A stretch of 5,699 nt of DNA from a bacterium (GTDB taxonomy: Archaea; Nanoarchaeota; Nanoarchaeia; Woesearchaeales; UBA10216), in contig JAAGZO010000728.1 in NCBI GenBank assembly GCA_024206195.1, positions 1 to 5,699 of the forward strand, given 5' to 3'. The notes beneath the pieces were generated by a model that saw only the letters and a list, made by a program, of their open reading frames with translations, searched no databases and was not told the origin of the DNA. Each line of letters begins with the position of its first letter. Positions within the stretch are counted from its first letter, which is position 1. The position numbers and the translations under genes were made by a program. Shown piece after piece: positions 1-5,294 of the stretch.

Positions 1-1
1 A

Positions 2-250
2 CTCACAGATCAGACCACAAAGATTTTCACCAAATATTTAGCTAATGTGCATGTTGGCTATCAAGACAAGGAAATCATTGCAGATGCTTGGATTTCCCCC
101 AACTCAGAAGAAGAGGACATCTCTTTGAGTAAAGGCACCATGCATAAGCTAGGATTTCAGCTCATCAATGCTGAAGGAGCAAATATATGGGAAGCCAGAG
201 GAATTGAAAAGTTTCCAGTTGAAGTTCCTGTCGAAGAATTTGCTATATGA
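2..250 (+). pseudogene. Retropepsin-like (aspartic protease) segment of a pol polyprotein, 5' end cut by window
   Basis: The frame is open from the left edge to TGA 248-250, so the true start lies upstream. GTG 47 is not a credible start, and ATG 140 is internal. The stretch V-x-V-G-Y (47-61), then I-I-A-D-A-W (74-91), then S-L-S-K-G...K-L-G-F (124-159), then a Val/Pro-rich strand (212-238) follows the order of a Ty3/gypsy protease: beta strand, D-T/S-G loop, IS-x-x-x-A-x-x-L-G helix region, flap. Retropepsins dimerise and cut the Gag-Pol polyprotein. Here the Asp is kept (83-85) but the next two residues are Ala and Trp instead of Thr/Ser and Gly, so catalysis is unlikely. The same frame continues past TGA 248 into the next segment with no other stop, so this is one broken polyprotein. 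The family call is inference from pattern, not a search. Confidence 0.42.
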
Positions 251-592
251 CCCAAAACCACACTAAATGAGGAGAATTTATCTAGCAAAATGAATATGGA
301 GGATGCTGTTATCCACGAGGAATCCATATCATCTGACAAGCCACAAAAGCGCTTTACAAAGAGCATTTTGATGGTCAAGAGATGCAAAATTCCTGGACAA
401 CAAGCAACCTTAATTCCATTAGAAATTGAGGACTCCCAAATTCAAAAAGGCAATAGTTATATATTTGTACCTGATAGGAAACGTGCTGCCTTCATGAGCC
501 TAAAAATTCCAACAACATTTGTAGAAGCACAAGATGATGGTGTGATATCAGTTCTGACAAAGTTTAGTGACACTACGCCACAGATTACTTGA
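251..592 (+). pseudogene. Pol spacer between protease and reverse transcriptase (beta-rich segment)
   Basis: This is in frame with the preceding segment. ATG 290 offers a possible internal start, but the 13 codons before it are also open. The portion from V-K-R-C-K-I-P-G-Q (374-400) through a hydrophobic strand, G-N-S-Y-I-F-V-P-D (452-478) and V-I-S-V-L (542-556) resembles the conserved stretch between protease and RT in Ty3/gypsy polyproteins. That stretch typically reads V-x-I-P-P-x-S...V-x-V...G...L-V-E-P...I-P-V-x-V-x-N, ending in G-x-x-V-G-x-V-E. The ending appears here only after the TGA: V-G-P-V-V-E lies at 608-625. The resemblance therefore runs straight across TGA 590-592, the best evidence that this stop interrupts a formerly continuous protein. 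The residue at the stop may have been Arg (CGA to TGA) or Trp (TGG to TGA). No catalytic function is expected for this region. Confidence 0.42.
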
Positions 593-2245
593 TTCTTGAG
601 TTCGTCTGTAGGTCCAGTAGTGGAAGCTAAAGCACTAACATTGGAACAGACAATCGCAACCATTATTGAAGAACTACAACAGCTTTCAAAAGAAGAATGG
701 TATATTTTAGCACTTGAAGAATCAAACACTAAAAATCTAGCTCATGTTGATGCAAAGACACAAGAACACTTATTTAGGGAATTACTGAGAGATGCAGAGA
801 CATCAATATCAGAAGCCGAACAGGAAGAATTCTTCGATACAGTTATGATACATTATGCCCACCTCTTTGAGTTCTCTAAAGATGAATCCTTAGTGTTCAA
901 AAACGTGATACAGATACAATGTAAAGAAATGGATCAATCAGTTTTGGAGGTAGCCCAAATATTCTCTCCATTACTGACGTATCTAGTAGAAAGGGTAATT
1001 AAAGAGCTAATGCAGTGTAGTTCAAGTGAAGATGTGGTATGGAATACATCCATCATAGCTGTTCAAGAACAAGAAAGTAAAAGAATTCGGTTTTGCACAA
1101 AATATGATAAGAAAACTGAAGGCAGTACTGCCAAGTTCCCTTTTCATTGCAACAAATTCTTGAACCATAAAATATGGCGGGATAACATCAATTACATGTC
1201 TTCAATCAAATTGAAATGCTCCATGCTCCAGGACACTTTGCATTCTCTGCAAGAGTTGGAAGATCAGGGTTTTACCTTGATACCAGATAGGACAAACGTC
1301 ACAGATCTGCAAATCAAGTCTAAAGATTTCCGACAATATATCAGTGACCTGATTGCATTGTTGGACAGACTTGAGCAAAATCATTTGGCTATTGACCTCG
1401 CCCGATCCCAATTCTTGAACGAATTCAGAGAAGACAAACAAGGTCCAAGTCAAACACAAGATCAAAAGACACCATTAGAAAGTTCAATGCTAACATCTGA
1501 TACTGAACAAGGGATTGTGGATGTCCCTGATACAGGATTTGGTAAAGAGAACCAGATGTCCAATAGCCCTAGGATAGTGTCAGAGTTAGTGCGAATTTTA
1601 AGGGATTCACAAGGGAAGATCTGCTATATGTGGATAAGAAATATGCTGAAGCTCATTTTAAGAGATCTCGAAAATGTAAACACAAGAGTCAACGATGCAC
1701 AAACCTCTGTAAAAAGAGATGAAGCTAATGACTCTACATTTATGAGTCTCAGAAATAAACAGTTCAGACTTCCCATGACAATACTAGTAAGGTCAAATAA
1801 AGACTATATGCAAATTGAGCCAATTTTGTTAGTGGATATCATACAATTGAGCCTAGATAACACTACTGAAGTGACTATTCTGGCTACAGTAGACGTCCAT
1901 AACAAAGTTTGCGGATTGGCTCAAGTACCAAAAGAAGCATTTGAGAACTTTGAACTTAGACAAATAATGACTTTCATTTGGCATTCAATCCAGTTCAATT
2001 CAACTGATATAGTGGAAGAGTTGTTTTTGTTTCTTAGCAGAGACTTAGACATTTTCACTATGGATGCAGTACAGTACGATTTGAATTGTGAATTGCTGGT
2101 TGAAAGTAAAATTTTTCATGCTCTTCAGAGAGAGATCTCACTGATAGTGAGTAATTCTCGACTTGGAGACTTCAAAAAATTAATACACAAGAAACAAAAG
2201 ATTCTAGACAAGCAGCATAAGCTTGAGAAACTTTGTTTCACTTAA
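593..2245 (+). CDS. Collapsed Ty3/gypsy-like pol: RT fingers fused to integrase-like core, 550 codons open
   Basis: This is the longest uninterrupted frame, ending at TAA 2243-2245. There is no ATG near its left end: TTG 596 only marks the first codons after TGA 590, so I read it as a continuation of the upstream frame. A normal Ty3/gypsy pol has RT, RNase H, an HHCC zinc finger, the integrase core and a C-terminal integrase domain. Here I can match RT fingers (812-1144), perhaps RT thumb (1223-1348), a linker rich in Gln, Ser, Thr and Asp (about 1420-1570), a possible zinc-finger remnant (1577-1726) and the integrase core (1814-2190). The RT palm, including YxDD, and RNase H are not seen; the distance from the R-F-C motif to the first integrase Asp is about 245 codons, several hundred too few. 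The tail after the integrase Glu is only about 46 residues and Lys-rich. Alternatives are a non-autonomous deletion derivative, a domesticated integrase-derived host gene, or a very divergent element. Coding is likely; the family is moderately supported. Confidence 0.55.
   Translation, partial: FLSSSVGPVVEAKALTLEQTIATIIEELQQLSKEEWYILALEESNTKNLAHVDAKTQEHLFRELLRDAETSISEAEQEEFFDTVMIHYAHLFEFSKDESLVFKNVIQIQCKEMDQSVLEVAQIFSPLLTYLVERVIKELMQCSSSEDVVWNTSIIAVQEQESKRIRFCTKYDKKTEGSTAKFPFHCNKFLNHKIWRDNINYMSSIKLKCSMLQDTLHSLQELEDQGFTLIPDRTNVTDLQIKSKDFRQYISDLIALLDRLEQNHLAIDLARSQFLNEFREDKQGPSQTQDQKTPLESSMLTSDTEQGIVDVPDTGFGKENQMSNSPRIVSELVRILRDSQGKICYMWIRNMLKLILRDLENVNTRVNDAQTSVKRDEANDSTFMSLRNKQFRLPMTILVRSNKDYMQIEPILLVDIIQLSLDNTTEVTILATVDVHNKVCGLAQVPKEAFENFELRQIMTFIWHSIQFNSTDIVEELFLFLSRDLDIFTMDAVQYDLNCELLVESKIFHALQREISLIVSNSRLGDFKKLIHKKQKILDKQHKLEKLCFT
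812..1144 (+). other. RT fingers-like domain (N-terminal part of a Ty3/gypsy reverse transcriptase)
   Basis: Several landmarks occur in the family's order. First comes E-x-E-Q-E-E-F-F with H-Y-A-H-L-F-E-F-S, matching L-S-x-E-E-x...Y-x-x-L-F-x-x-S ahead of RT. Then S-P-L-L-T-Y-L-V-E-R-V-I-K-E-L, matching the R-x-x-P...E-x-x-I-x-x-L-L helix. Then V-W-N-T-S-I-I-A-V-Q, matching S-x-W-x-S-P-I-V-x-V. Finally R-I-R-F-C-T-K-Y-D (1082-1108), matching R-x-C-V-D-Y-R. The usual L-N after D-Y-R is not present, and homology is lost soon after F-P-F (1136-1144). The alignment was done by eye against remembered family patterns. Confidence 0.45.
1223..1348 (+). other. Possible RT thumb/connection remnant
   Basis: The stretch L-H-S-L-Q-E-L-E-D-Q-G-F-T-L-I-P-D, followed after about 20 residues by Q-Y-I-S (1334-1345), resembles the Ty3/gypsy segment H-x-x-H-L-x-x-V-L-x-x-L-x-x-x-G-L-x-L-x-x-x-K-C...F-L-G-H-x-I-S that follows the YxDD box. 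The family Cys and the F-L-G are absent. If correct, about 100-120 residues of palm between the fingers and this segment have been lost. A plain amphipathic helix could give the same look. Confidence 0.25.
1577..1726 (+). other. Possible integrase N-terminal zinc-finger remnant without zinc ligands
   Basis: The order L-x-x-I-L-R-D-S-Q-G-K...Y-M-W-x-x-M...R-D-L-E-N-V...D-A-Q-T-S-V-K-R recalls the HHCC region just before the integrase core (H-D-S...G-H-x-G...Y-W-P-x-M-x-x-D-V...C-x-x-C-Q-x-x-K). It also lies in the right place, about 36 codons ahead of the first integrase Asp. Neither the paired His nor the paired Cys is retained, so zinc binding would be lost. This is a weak, position-driven assignment. 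Confidence 0.25.
1814..2190 (+). other. Integrase-like catalytic core with D, D, E retained
   Basis: The segment starts P-I-L-L-V-D-I-I with Asp at 1835-1837, followed by a strand-like I-L-A-T-V-D-V-H-N-K (family: Y-I-L-V-x-V-D-x-F-S-K). A second Asp is at 2006-2008 in N-S-T-D-I-V-E-E-L-F (family: S-D-x-G-x-x-F-x-S-x-x-F). Glu is at 2102-2104 in L-L-V-E-S...L-Q-R-E-I-S (family: G-x-V-E-R-x-N-R-x-L-x-x-x-L). There are 56 residues between the two Asp and 31 between the second Asp and Glu, where retroviral-type integrases have about 50-60 and 35. The four missing residues fall in the loop after the second Asp. Retroviral integrases insert element cDNA by strand transfer. The C-terminal integrase domain is missing here, so activity is doubtful even with the triad present. 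Confidence 0.42.
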
Positions 2246-2362
2246 AATTAACTGATGATGGAGAGCCCAATAACATGGTAGTTCAGCAATCAAAAATAGA
2301 GAAACCTATATTTTAGATAGTGCTGATAAGTTCCCTGGTCAACTCTACTCTAACTCTTGATC
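2246..2362 (+). other. Stop-rich spacer between the pol-like frame and the second coding region
   Basis: The pol frame hits TAA 2243, TAA 2249, TAG 2279, TAG 2297 and more, so coding truly ends here. No polyadenylation signal of AATAAA type or promoter is obvious. A pyrimidine-leaning stretch with CTAAC (2350-2354) lies just before the next ATG, but no convincing AG acceptor follows before that ATG, so splicing of the second ORF cannot be argued from this. Confidence 0.6.
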
Positions 2363-2803
2363 ATGGATGAATCAGGAGATTCTTTTTCTGAGGAAGAGGA
2401 GAGTGATCAGGAACTTCATACAAGTGATTTTGGACATCCATTAACAGTACTTCGTAATAGAATTCGAGCTCCAGTGTTAGTGCACCAAGTTTATGCGCCC
2501 TTCCGTGAGTGGAGAAAGAAGTGCAAGGTTTGCCCTAGCCAATCGATAATCGACACAGACGAAAAGCGAGCTGTGCAGTTCTCTGCTAATGCATGCAAGT
2601 GCTACATATTAGTCAGGGAGCCGCCAGTTGAAGAAAATTGTTTTGCGCATGCAGCCAAACAAGGGACTGACTCCCCCAATGAAAGTTTGCAATCGAAGAA
2701 CAAGTGTGGCGATTTTGGATTGACAAGCAAGTTTGGTGACGAAGATCAAAGCCAGACTAGGACAAACCAAGACAAAATGGCCACCGGAAAGAAAAGTAAG
2801 TGA
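2363..2803 (+). CDS. N-terminal piece of the second coding region; acidic head plus Cys cluster
   Basis: This piece has 146 codons from ATG 2363 to TGA 2801. Residues 1-17 are a Ser/Glu/Asp tract. Residues 30-53 are basic and hydrophobic. A Cys-rich patch follows (C54-x2-C57, C78-x-C80, C93-x2-H96), which could bind metal, although the spacing matches no finger I know. The last 40 residues are hydrophilic and end Lys-rich. The same frame stays open for 88 further codons after the stop, so 146 residues is probably not the natural length unless the stop is genuine. The start is chosen for its Kozak context and because the frame is full of stops upstream. No family recognised. Confidence 0.5.
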   Translation: MDESGDSFSEEEESDQELHTSDFGHPLTVLRNRIRAPVLVHQVYAPFREWRKKCKVCPSQSIIDTDEKRAVQFSANACKCYILVREPPVEENCFAHAAKQGTDSPNESLQSKNKCGDFGLTSKFGDEDQSQTRTNQDKMATGKKSK

Positions 2804-3045
2804 AAATCCTTGTCAAGAACTAAAAAGAAATGGAGTAATTTGAAGCAAAGAGGGATGCAATACTTGTCAAGTTCTTTTGCAGAATGTAATGAGAGCAGTA
2901 CCTCAGCGCTTCCAAATTCTGTTCCCCCTTTTGCTGTTGAGTTAGATCAAAACAGTAGTTCAGGTTGGGAATCAGCAAGTGATAATGATAATGCATTTCC
3001 ACAAATCACTGAAGAATCTTTGCCTCAACGATCTTTGCCCATGAT
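2804..3045 (+). pseudogene. Continuation of the second coding region after TGA 2801 (frame 2)
   Basis: This continues the same frame as the N-terminal piece. It starts with a basic stretch (K-S-L-S-R-T-K-K-K-W) and becomes Ser/Asn/Asp-rich around 2890-2990, a low-complexity, disorder-prone composition like that of its neighbours. The frame formally ends at TGA 3068, but from about 3031 the more protein-like frame is the next one (frame 1), so I place the break near 3036-3045. There is no start codon of its own; a TTG at 2810 is not a plausible start in a eukaryote. Confidence 0.4.
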
Positions 3046-3360
3046 TTGCCTGAGCTTCAAATTACCATGAGTAAAGAAGAACAGGTAATTATTCAGGGTG
3101 GCTTGATTATTGGTGGCATGAATTATGCAGAATCAGCGGATGAGTTAACAGAGATACATATGCACAGTCCAGTGCCCATGCGTGCTCTACCTAACCATTT
3201 GCCACTGCAAAATTCAAGTTCTTCAACATCATGGATAAGAAGTCCAATTCCGCCAGCTAGTCCTGCACGAGCAGATGAGTTAGTGGAAGGAAGTTTTCCC
3301 ATTGATTTTGATTCGGAAACCACAATAGGATATGGAGTTGGAACAATTAGATCCTATTGA
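3013..3360 (+). pseudogene. Frame-1 piece of the second coding region, Ser/Pro-rich
   Basis: This is open from the stop at 3010 to TGA 3358. Coding character is convincing from about 3040: M-S-K-E-E-Q, then a Gly/Ile-rich strand (I-I-Q-G-G-L-I-I-G-G), then a Ser/Pro-rich region (S-S-S-S-T-S-W, S-P-I-P-P-A-S-P), then acidic residues. The switch back to frame 2 must lie after the TAG at 3326 in that frame and before about 3359, where frame 2 gives a smooth acidic run. No family recognised. Confidence 0.38.
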
Positions 3361-3690
3361 AGAAGATGATGACTTTCTGATAGCTGAAAATCAGTTAGAA
3401 AGAGAAATACTAGCCATTTCTGTAGCAGATAACACTATGGAAACTGACCAAAGACTGACTGTTGGTGAGGAAATGGAAGAAGGAGAAATTGAGAGCTCCA
3501 ATACCTGACAAGAATTGGACTTGACGGCAACTGCTGCCAGACATCAAGTTCCTTTTCAATCAGGAGGAAGCTTATCGACTGATCCTTTATCCGTTCCAAG
3601 ATGTAATGGAGTCACAAGTCAAACAGAAAGCCAGGACTATGGTTCCAAAGGTTCCATTGAAGTCAAAACAGAAAAATCTTCCATAAAAAA
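3329..3690 (+). pseudogene. Frame-2 acidic piece of the second coding region, interrupted by TGA 3506
   Basis: Frame 2 gives M-E-L-E-Q-L-D-P-I-E-E-D-D-D-F from ATG 3332, then a Glu-rich stretch ending E-E-M-E-E-G-E-I-E-S-S. TGA 3506 interrupts it, and the same frame goes on with a Ser/Thr/Gln-rich stretch to about 3684. The A6 run at 3685-3690 marks the next break: frame 2 stops at 3698 while frame 1 continues sensibly as K-P-S-V-T-A-T-P-S-G-Q-P-W. The composition suggests an acidic disordered linker; no domain is visible. Confidence 0.38.
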
Positions 3691-3817
3691 CCTTCTGTGA
3701 CTGCGACACCCTCAGGACAGCCATGGTTATCTGAAGAAAACAGAAATGTGTAGGACTAAGATCTATCCTCACATGATATTAGCACAGTATACTCCTTAAT
3801 CGCTATGGTGTTTTCGT
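3691..3817 (+). pseudogene. Frame-1 piece with TAG/TAA pair at 3751/3757
   Basis: After the A6 run, frame 1 reads P-S-V-T-A-T-P-S-G-Q-P-W-L-S-E-E-N, hits TAG 3751 and TAA 3757 two codons apart, then reads D-L-S-S-H-D-I-S-T-V-Y-S-L-I-A-M-V-F up to about 3815. Two close stops may mark a locally misread or decayed stretch, or the real end of one protein. The latter would make what follows a separate gene, but no good ATG lies at its head. Confidence 0.28.
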
Positions 3818-4096
3818 TTGTATCTGGGTGATGCTGAAAATCCAGAAACAAAAGAGAACCTCTATCAGTGGTATGCTGAGACCAAATCTTGGCCTGCTGA
3901 TCTGTATTGGTTCGATTTTGAATATCAATCAGAGCTACCATGTTGGCCTCAAGTGTATTACAGAAGACCTCTTCATGAAGGAATAGATGTGTACCATTCT
4001 CAATTTAGTGAGAGACAAGTACCAGTCATTCCAGTGGAATTGCTGTTACCCTATCAAGAACATTCCATAGCAGTCAATATAGCATTGCACCAATGA
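3818..4096 (+). pseudogene. Frame-2 aromatic-rich piece of the second coding region
   Basis: About 92 codons with marked Trp and Tyr content: Y-Q-W-Y, then S-W-P-A-D-L-Y-W-F-D-F-E-Y, then C-W-P-Q-V-Y-Y-R-R-P. A hydrophobic stretch P-V-I-P-V-E-L-L-L-P-Y follows (4022-4054). This is the most globular-looking part of the region and the best query for a search. Frame 2 is open upstream from TAA 3797. It ends at TGA 4094, but the neighbouring frame 1 takes over between about 4070 and 4093. I do not recognise the fold. Confidence 0.42.
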
Positions 4097-4351
4097 CTAT
4101 TATGAATGTAGCGATGTTCGCAATGTTCTTAGTCAGTCCAGCAGATCGATCTTATCCATTTCTGACTATGCTTGAGTTTGAACAAAATGTAGCGTCAGTT
4201 GATAATGAACTGGTGAGCTTGGCCGACAAACTTGAAGATGAGAATAATAAATCCATAGGAGGCTTTCTAAACGACCCTCAAATTCAGTTTTCTCTCTTTG
4301 AGAAGCTTGAGAGTTGTGAAGCAACTTCTTTGGAACTGCAAAGCGAAAAAA
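4072..4351 (+). pseudogene. Frame-1 piece with a short hydrophobic run then acidic helix
   Basis: Around ATG 4093 the product is hydrophobic (M-N-V-A-M-F-A-M-F-L-V), about 11 residues, short for a membrane segment but possibly buried. Acidic, helix-forming sequence follows (V-D-N-E-L-V-S-L-A-D-K-L-E-D-E). Frame 1 terminates at TGA 4354 just after the A6 run 4346-4351. Frame 2 is open across the same place and continues for 139 codons, so a one-base indel in that run is the simplest explanation of the break. Confidence 0.38.
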
Positions 4352-4768
4352 CCTGAACCCATATTTGGCACACACTTCTGCAAGGTTTGGGCTGAAGTAA
4401 TAATGTTCTATCAAGTGGAAGAAGAACGCATTTGTACCAGATGTGAAGAACTTCAATTATTGAGCTGCCTCATTGATAAAACTGTGGACTTAACAGCTAT
4501 GTTTGAAGAGGATGAAGCTCGTACTGAAGAAAGACAGTTGGTCATGAATGCAATAGTGGAGAAAAGAAGAAATCAAAAAGATCAAATTGAAGTGAGTCAA
4601 ACAGAAAGAGTCAGCCAAAGACAAAGGCAACTCCAGAAGAAAATCCCTATGAGTAATATTGTGGAAGTTTCTGTGAAAGAAGTTCCTAAAGTTTCAATGA
4701 AAGAATCCTCTGTTGAAATGGACACCTCCACACCCGAAGATGAGTCCATATGCCACGTTCAATTATGA
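4352..4768 (+). pseudogene. Frame-2 piece with H-x2-C...C-x2-C pattern and charged helix
   Basis: After the A6 run the product reads P-E-P-I-F-G-T-H-F-C-K-V-W, then 18 residues further C-T-R-C, then L-L-S-C. This H-C-C-C arrangement could be metal binding but fits no named finger. From about 4500 to 4640 it is rich in Glu, Arg, Gln and Lys (E-R-Q-L-V-M-N-A-I-V-E-K-R-R-N-Q), likely a long helix or coiled coil, then a Val/Lys/Glu-rich stretch. Frame 2 ends at TGA 4766, overlapped by frame 3, which continues with F-N-Y-E-K-R-P-D-L-L. Confidence 0.4.
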
Positions 4769-5018
4769 GAAAAGGCCTGACTTGCTCAAGAGCATGCAAA
4801 TTAAAAATACGATGACAGTTTTGGTAAACAATCTCGTATCCTTGAAGCTGCTGTTAAGACAGGGGCTGACAGAGAAAGAAAGGAACAAGAACGAAAAGCA
4901 GCATCAGATGCTCAATTAGAAGCTGAATCCTTAGCTCGATTTTGAGAAGGGAGACAAATAGTTCATGAGGGTCTATGCATGCAATATGAACCTAGTCCCA
5001 ATGATCTTTGCTACTATT
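4745..5018 (+). pseudogene. Frame 3 then frame 2 pieces, charged helical sequence, TGA 4943 inside
   Basis: Frame 3 (about 4748-4802) gives Y-A-T-F-N-Y-E-K-R-P-D-L-L-K-S. After the A5 run 4803-4807, frame 2 gives D-D-S-F-G-K-Q-S-R-I-L-E-A-A-V-K-T-G, then a strongly charged helix (R-E-R-K-E-Q-E-R-K-A-A) to R-F, TGA 4943, and further E-G-R-Q-I-V-H-E-G...Y-E-P-S-P-N-D-L to about 5010. This frame-2 stretch has no ATG or other usual start and is easily missed. It is more regular than frame 3 over the same bases, which ends at TAG 4917. Confidence 0.36.
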
Positions 5019-5294
5019 GAAGCTGCGGCACAACATAAAAGGGAAAGGGCTGCAAGAAATGCTAATGAGAAAAGATTGAGAAATATAGAATGGCAAATTC
5101 ACGATCAAGAATACATCAATCAAAGAAAAGCTGAATGGGCCAAAACTCATAAGTCTGCAAGAAGATCATATTGGGAGCCATTGCATCCCTCTGCAGCTAA
5201 ACCGCTCTCCTTGGAGAAAGAAAAGAGAGAGGGAGTGGAAGCTGACACCCAGATAGGCTACCTAATGAATAATTCCACCTTTTACTACTTGTGA
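5010..5294 (+). pseudogene. C-terminal piece of the second coding region, basic coiled-coil-like tail
   Basis: Frame 3 gives E-A-A-A-Q-H-K-R-E-R-A-A-R-N-A-N-E-K-R-L-R-N-I-E-W from about 5019, rich in Arg, Ala and Glu and probably helical. W-A-K-T-H-K-S-A-R-R-S-Y-W-E-P-L-H-P follows, then a Lys/Glu tail and TGA 5292. ATG 4965 opens this frame, but frame 2 is the better frame before about 5010. The last codons lie over the candidate polypurine tract and the first bases of the candidate LTR, a common arrangement for 3' ORFs of retroelements. Confidence 0.42.
5213..5235 (+). promoter_or_regulatory. Candidate polypurine tract (3' plus-strand primer site)
   Basis: Twenty-three consecutive purines end in GGGAG and are followed at once by TGG. 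In LTR retroelements a purine run directly 5' of the 3' LTR primes plus-strand DNA synthesis, and LTRs begin with TG. Position and form both fit. However, the run also codes for Glu, Lys and Arg in the reading frame across it, so it could be codon composition alone. Without a 5' LTR in the window the boundary cannot be proved. Confidence 0.35.

Larger units (their letters stand above)
2363..5294 (+). pseudogene. Large unrecognised second coding region, multiply frameshifted
   Basis: ATG 2363 has A at -3 and G at +4, a strong eukaryotic start context. Protein-like sequence (purine-rich codons, no stops in the chosen frame) can be followed to TGA 5292, but the frame must change near 3036, 3330-3358, 3685, 3805-3818, 4070-4093, 4348, 4745-4765, 4803-4811 and 5010-5018. 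TGA 2801, TGA 3506, TGA 4943 and a TAG/TAA pair at 3751/3757 must be read through. The conceptual product of roughly 950-980 residues is acidic and Ser-rich N-terminally, has a Trp/Tyr-rich middle and a highly charged helical C-terminus. I see no signal peptide at its start, which argues against a typical Env. By position it is a 3' accessory or env-like ORF of the element, or a captured or adjacent gene. Indel errors in the assembly would equally explain the breaks. The pieces are listed separately below. Confidence 0.5.

Noticed and set aside
157..387. Minus-strand open frames opposite the pol-like region (157-387, 457-729, 1202-1465)
   Set aside because: All are short and lie opposite a longer, better-supported plus-strand frame; their composition is what the complement of that frame would give.
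2340..2375. Possible branch point CTAAC and splice acceptor ahead of the second ORF
   Set aside because: No AG with a good pyrimidine tract precedes ATG 2363; the nearest AG is inside the coding sequence.
3123..4456. Minus-strand open frames at 3123-3323, 3587-3772, 3756-3941 and 4166-4456
   Set aside because: Short, no domain visible, Phe/Leu/Ser-rich as expected from the complement of Glu/Lys-rich plus-strand codons.
3617..4608. 14-base direct repeat AGTCAAACAGAAAG at 3617-3630 and 4595-4608
   Set aside because: Both copies code S-Q-T-E in the same frame and no similarity extends beyond; likely chance in purine-rich coding sequence.
4713..4919. Frame-3 open frame taken as a separate 68-residue gene
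   Set aside because: Only its middle looks coding; before 4745 and after 4808 frame 2 gives the better protein, so it is a shadow plus one real piece.
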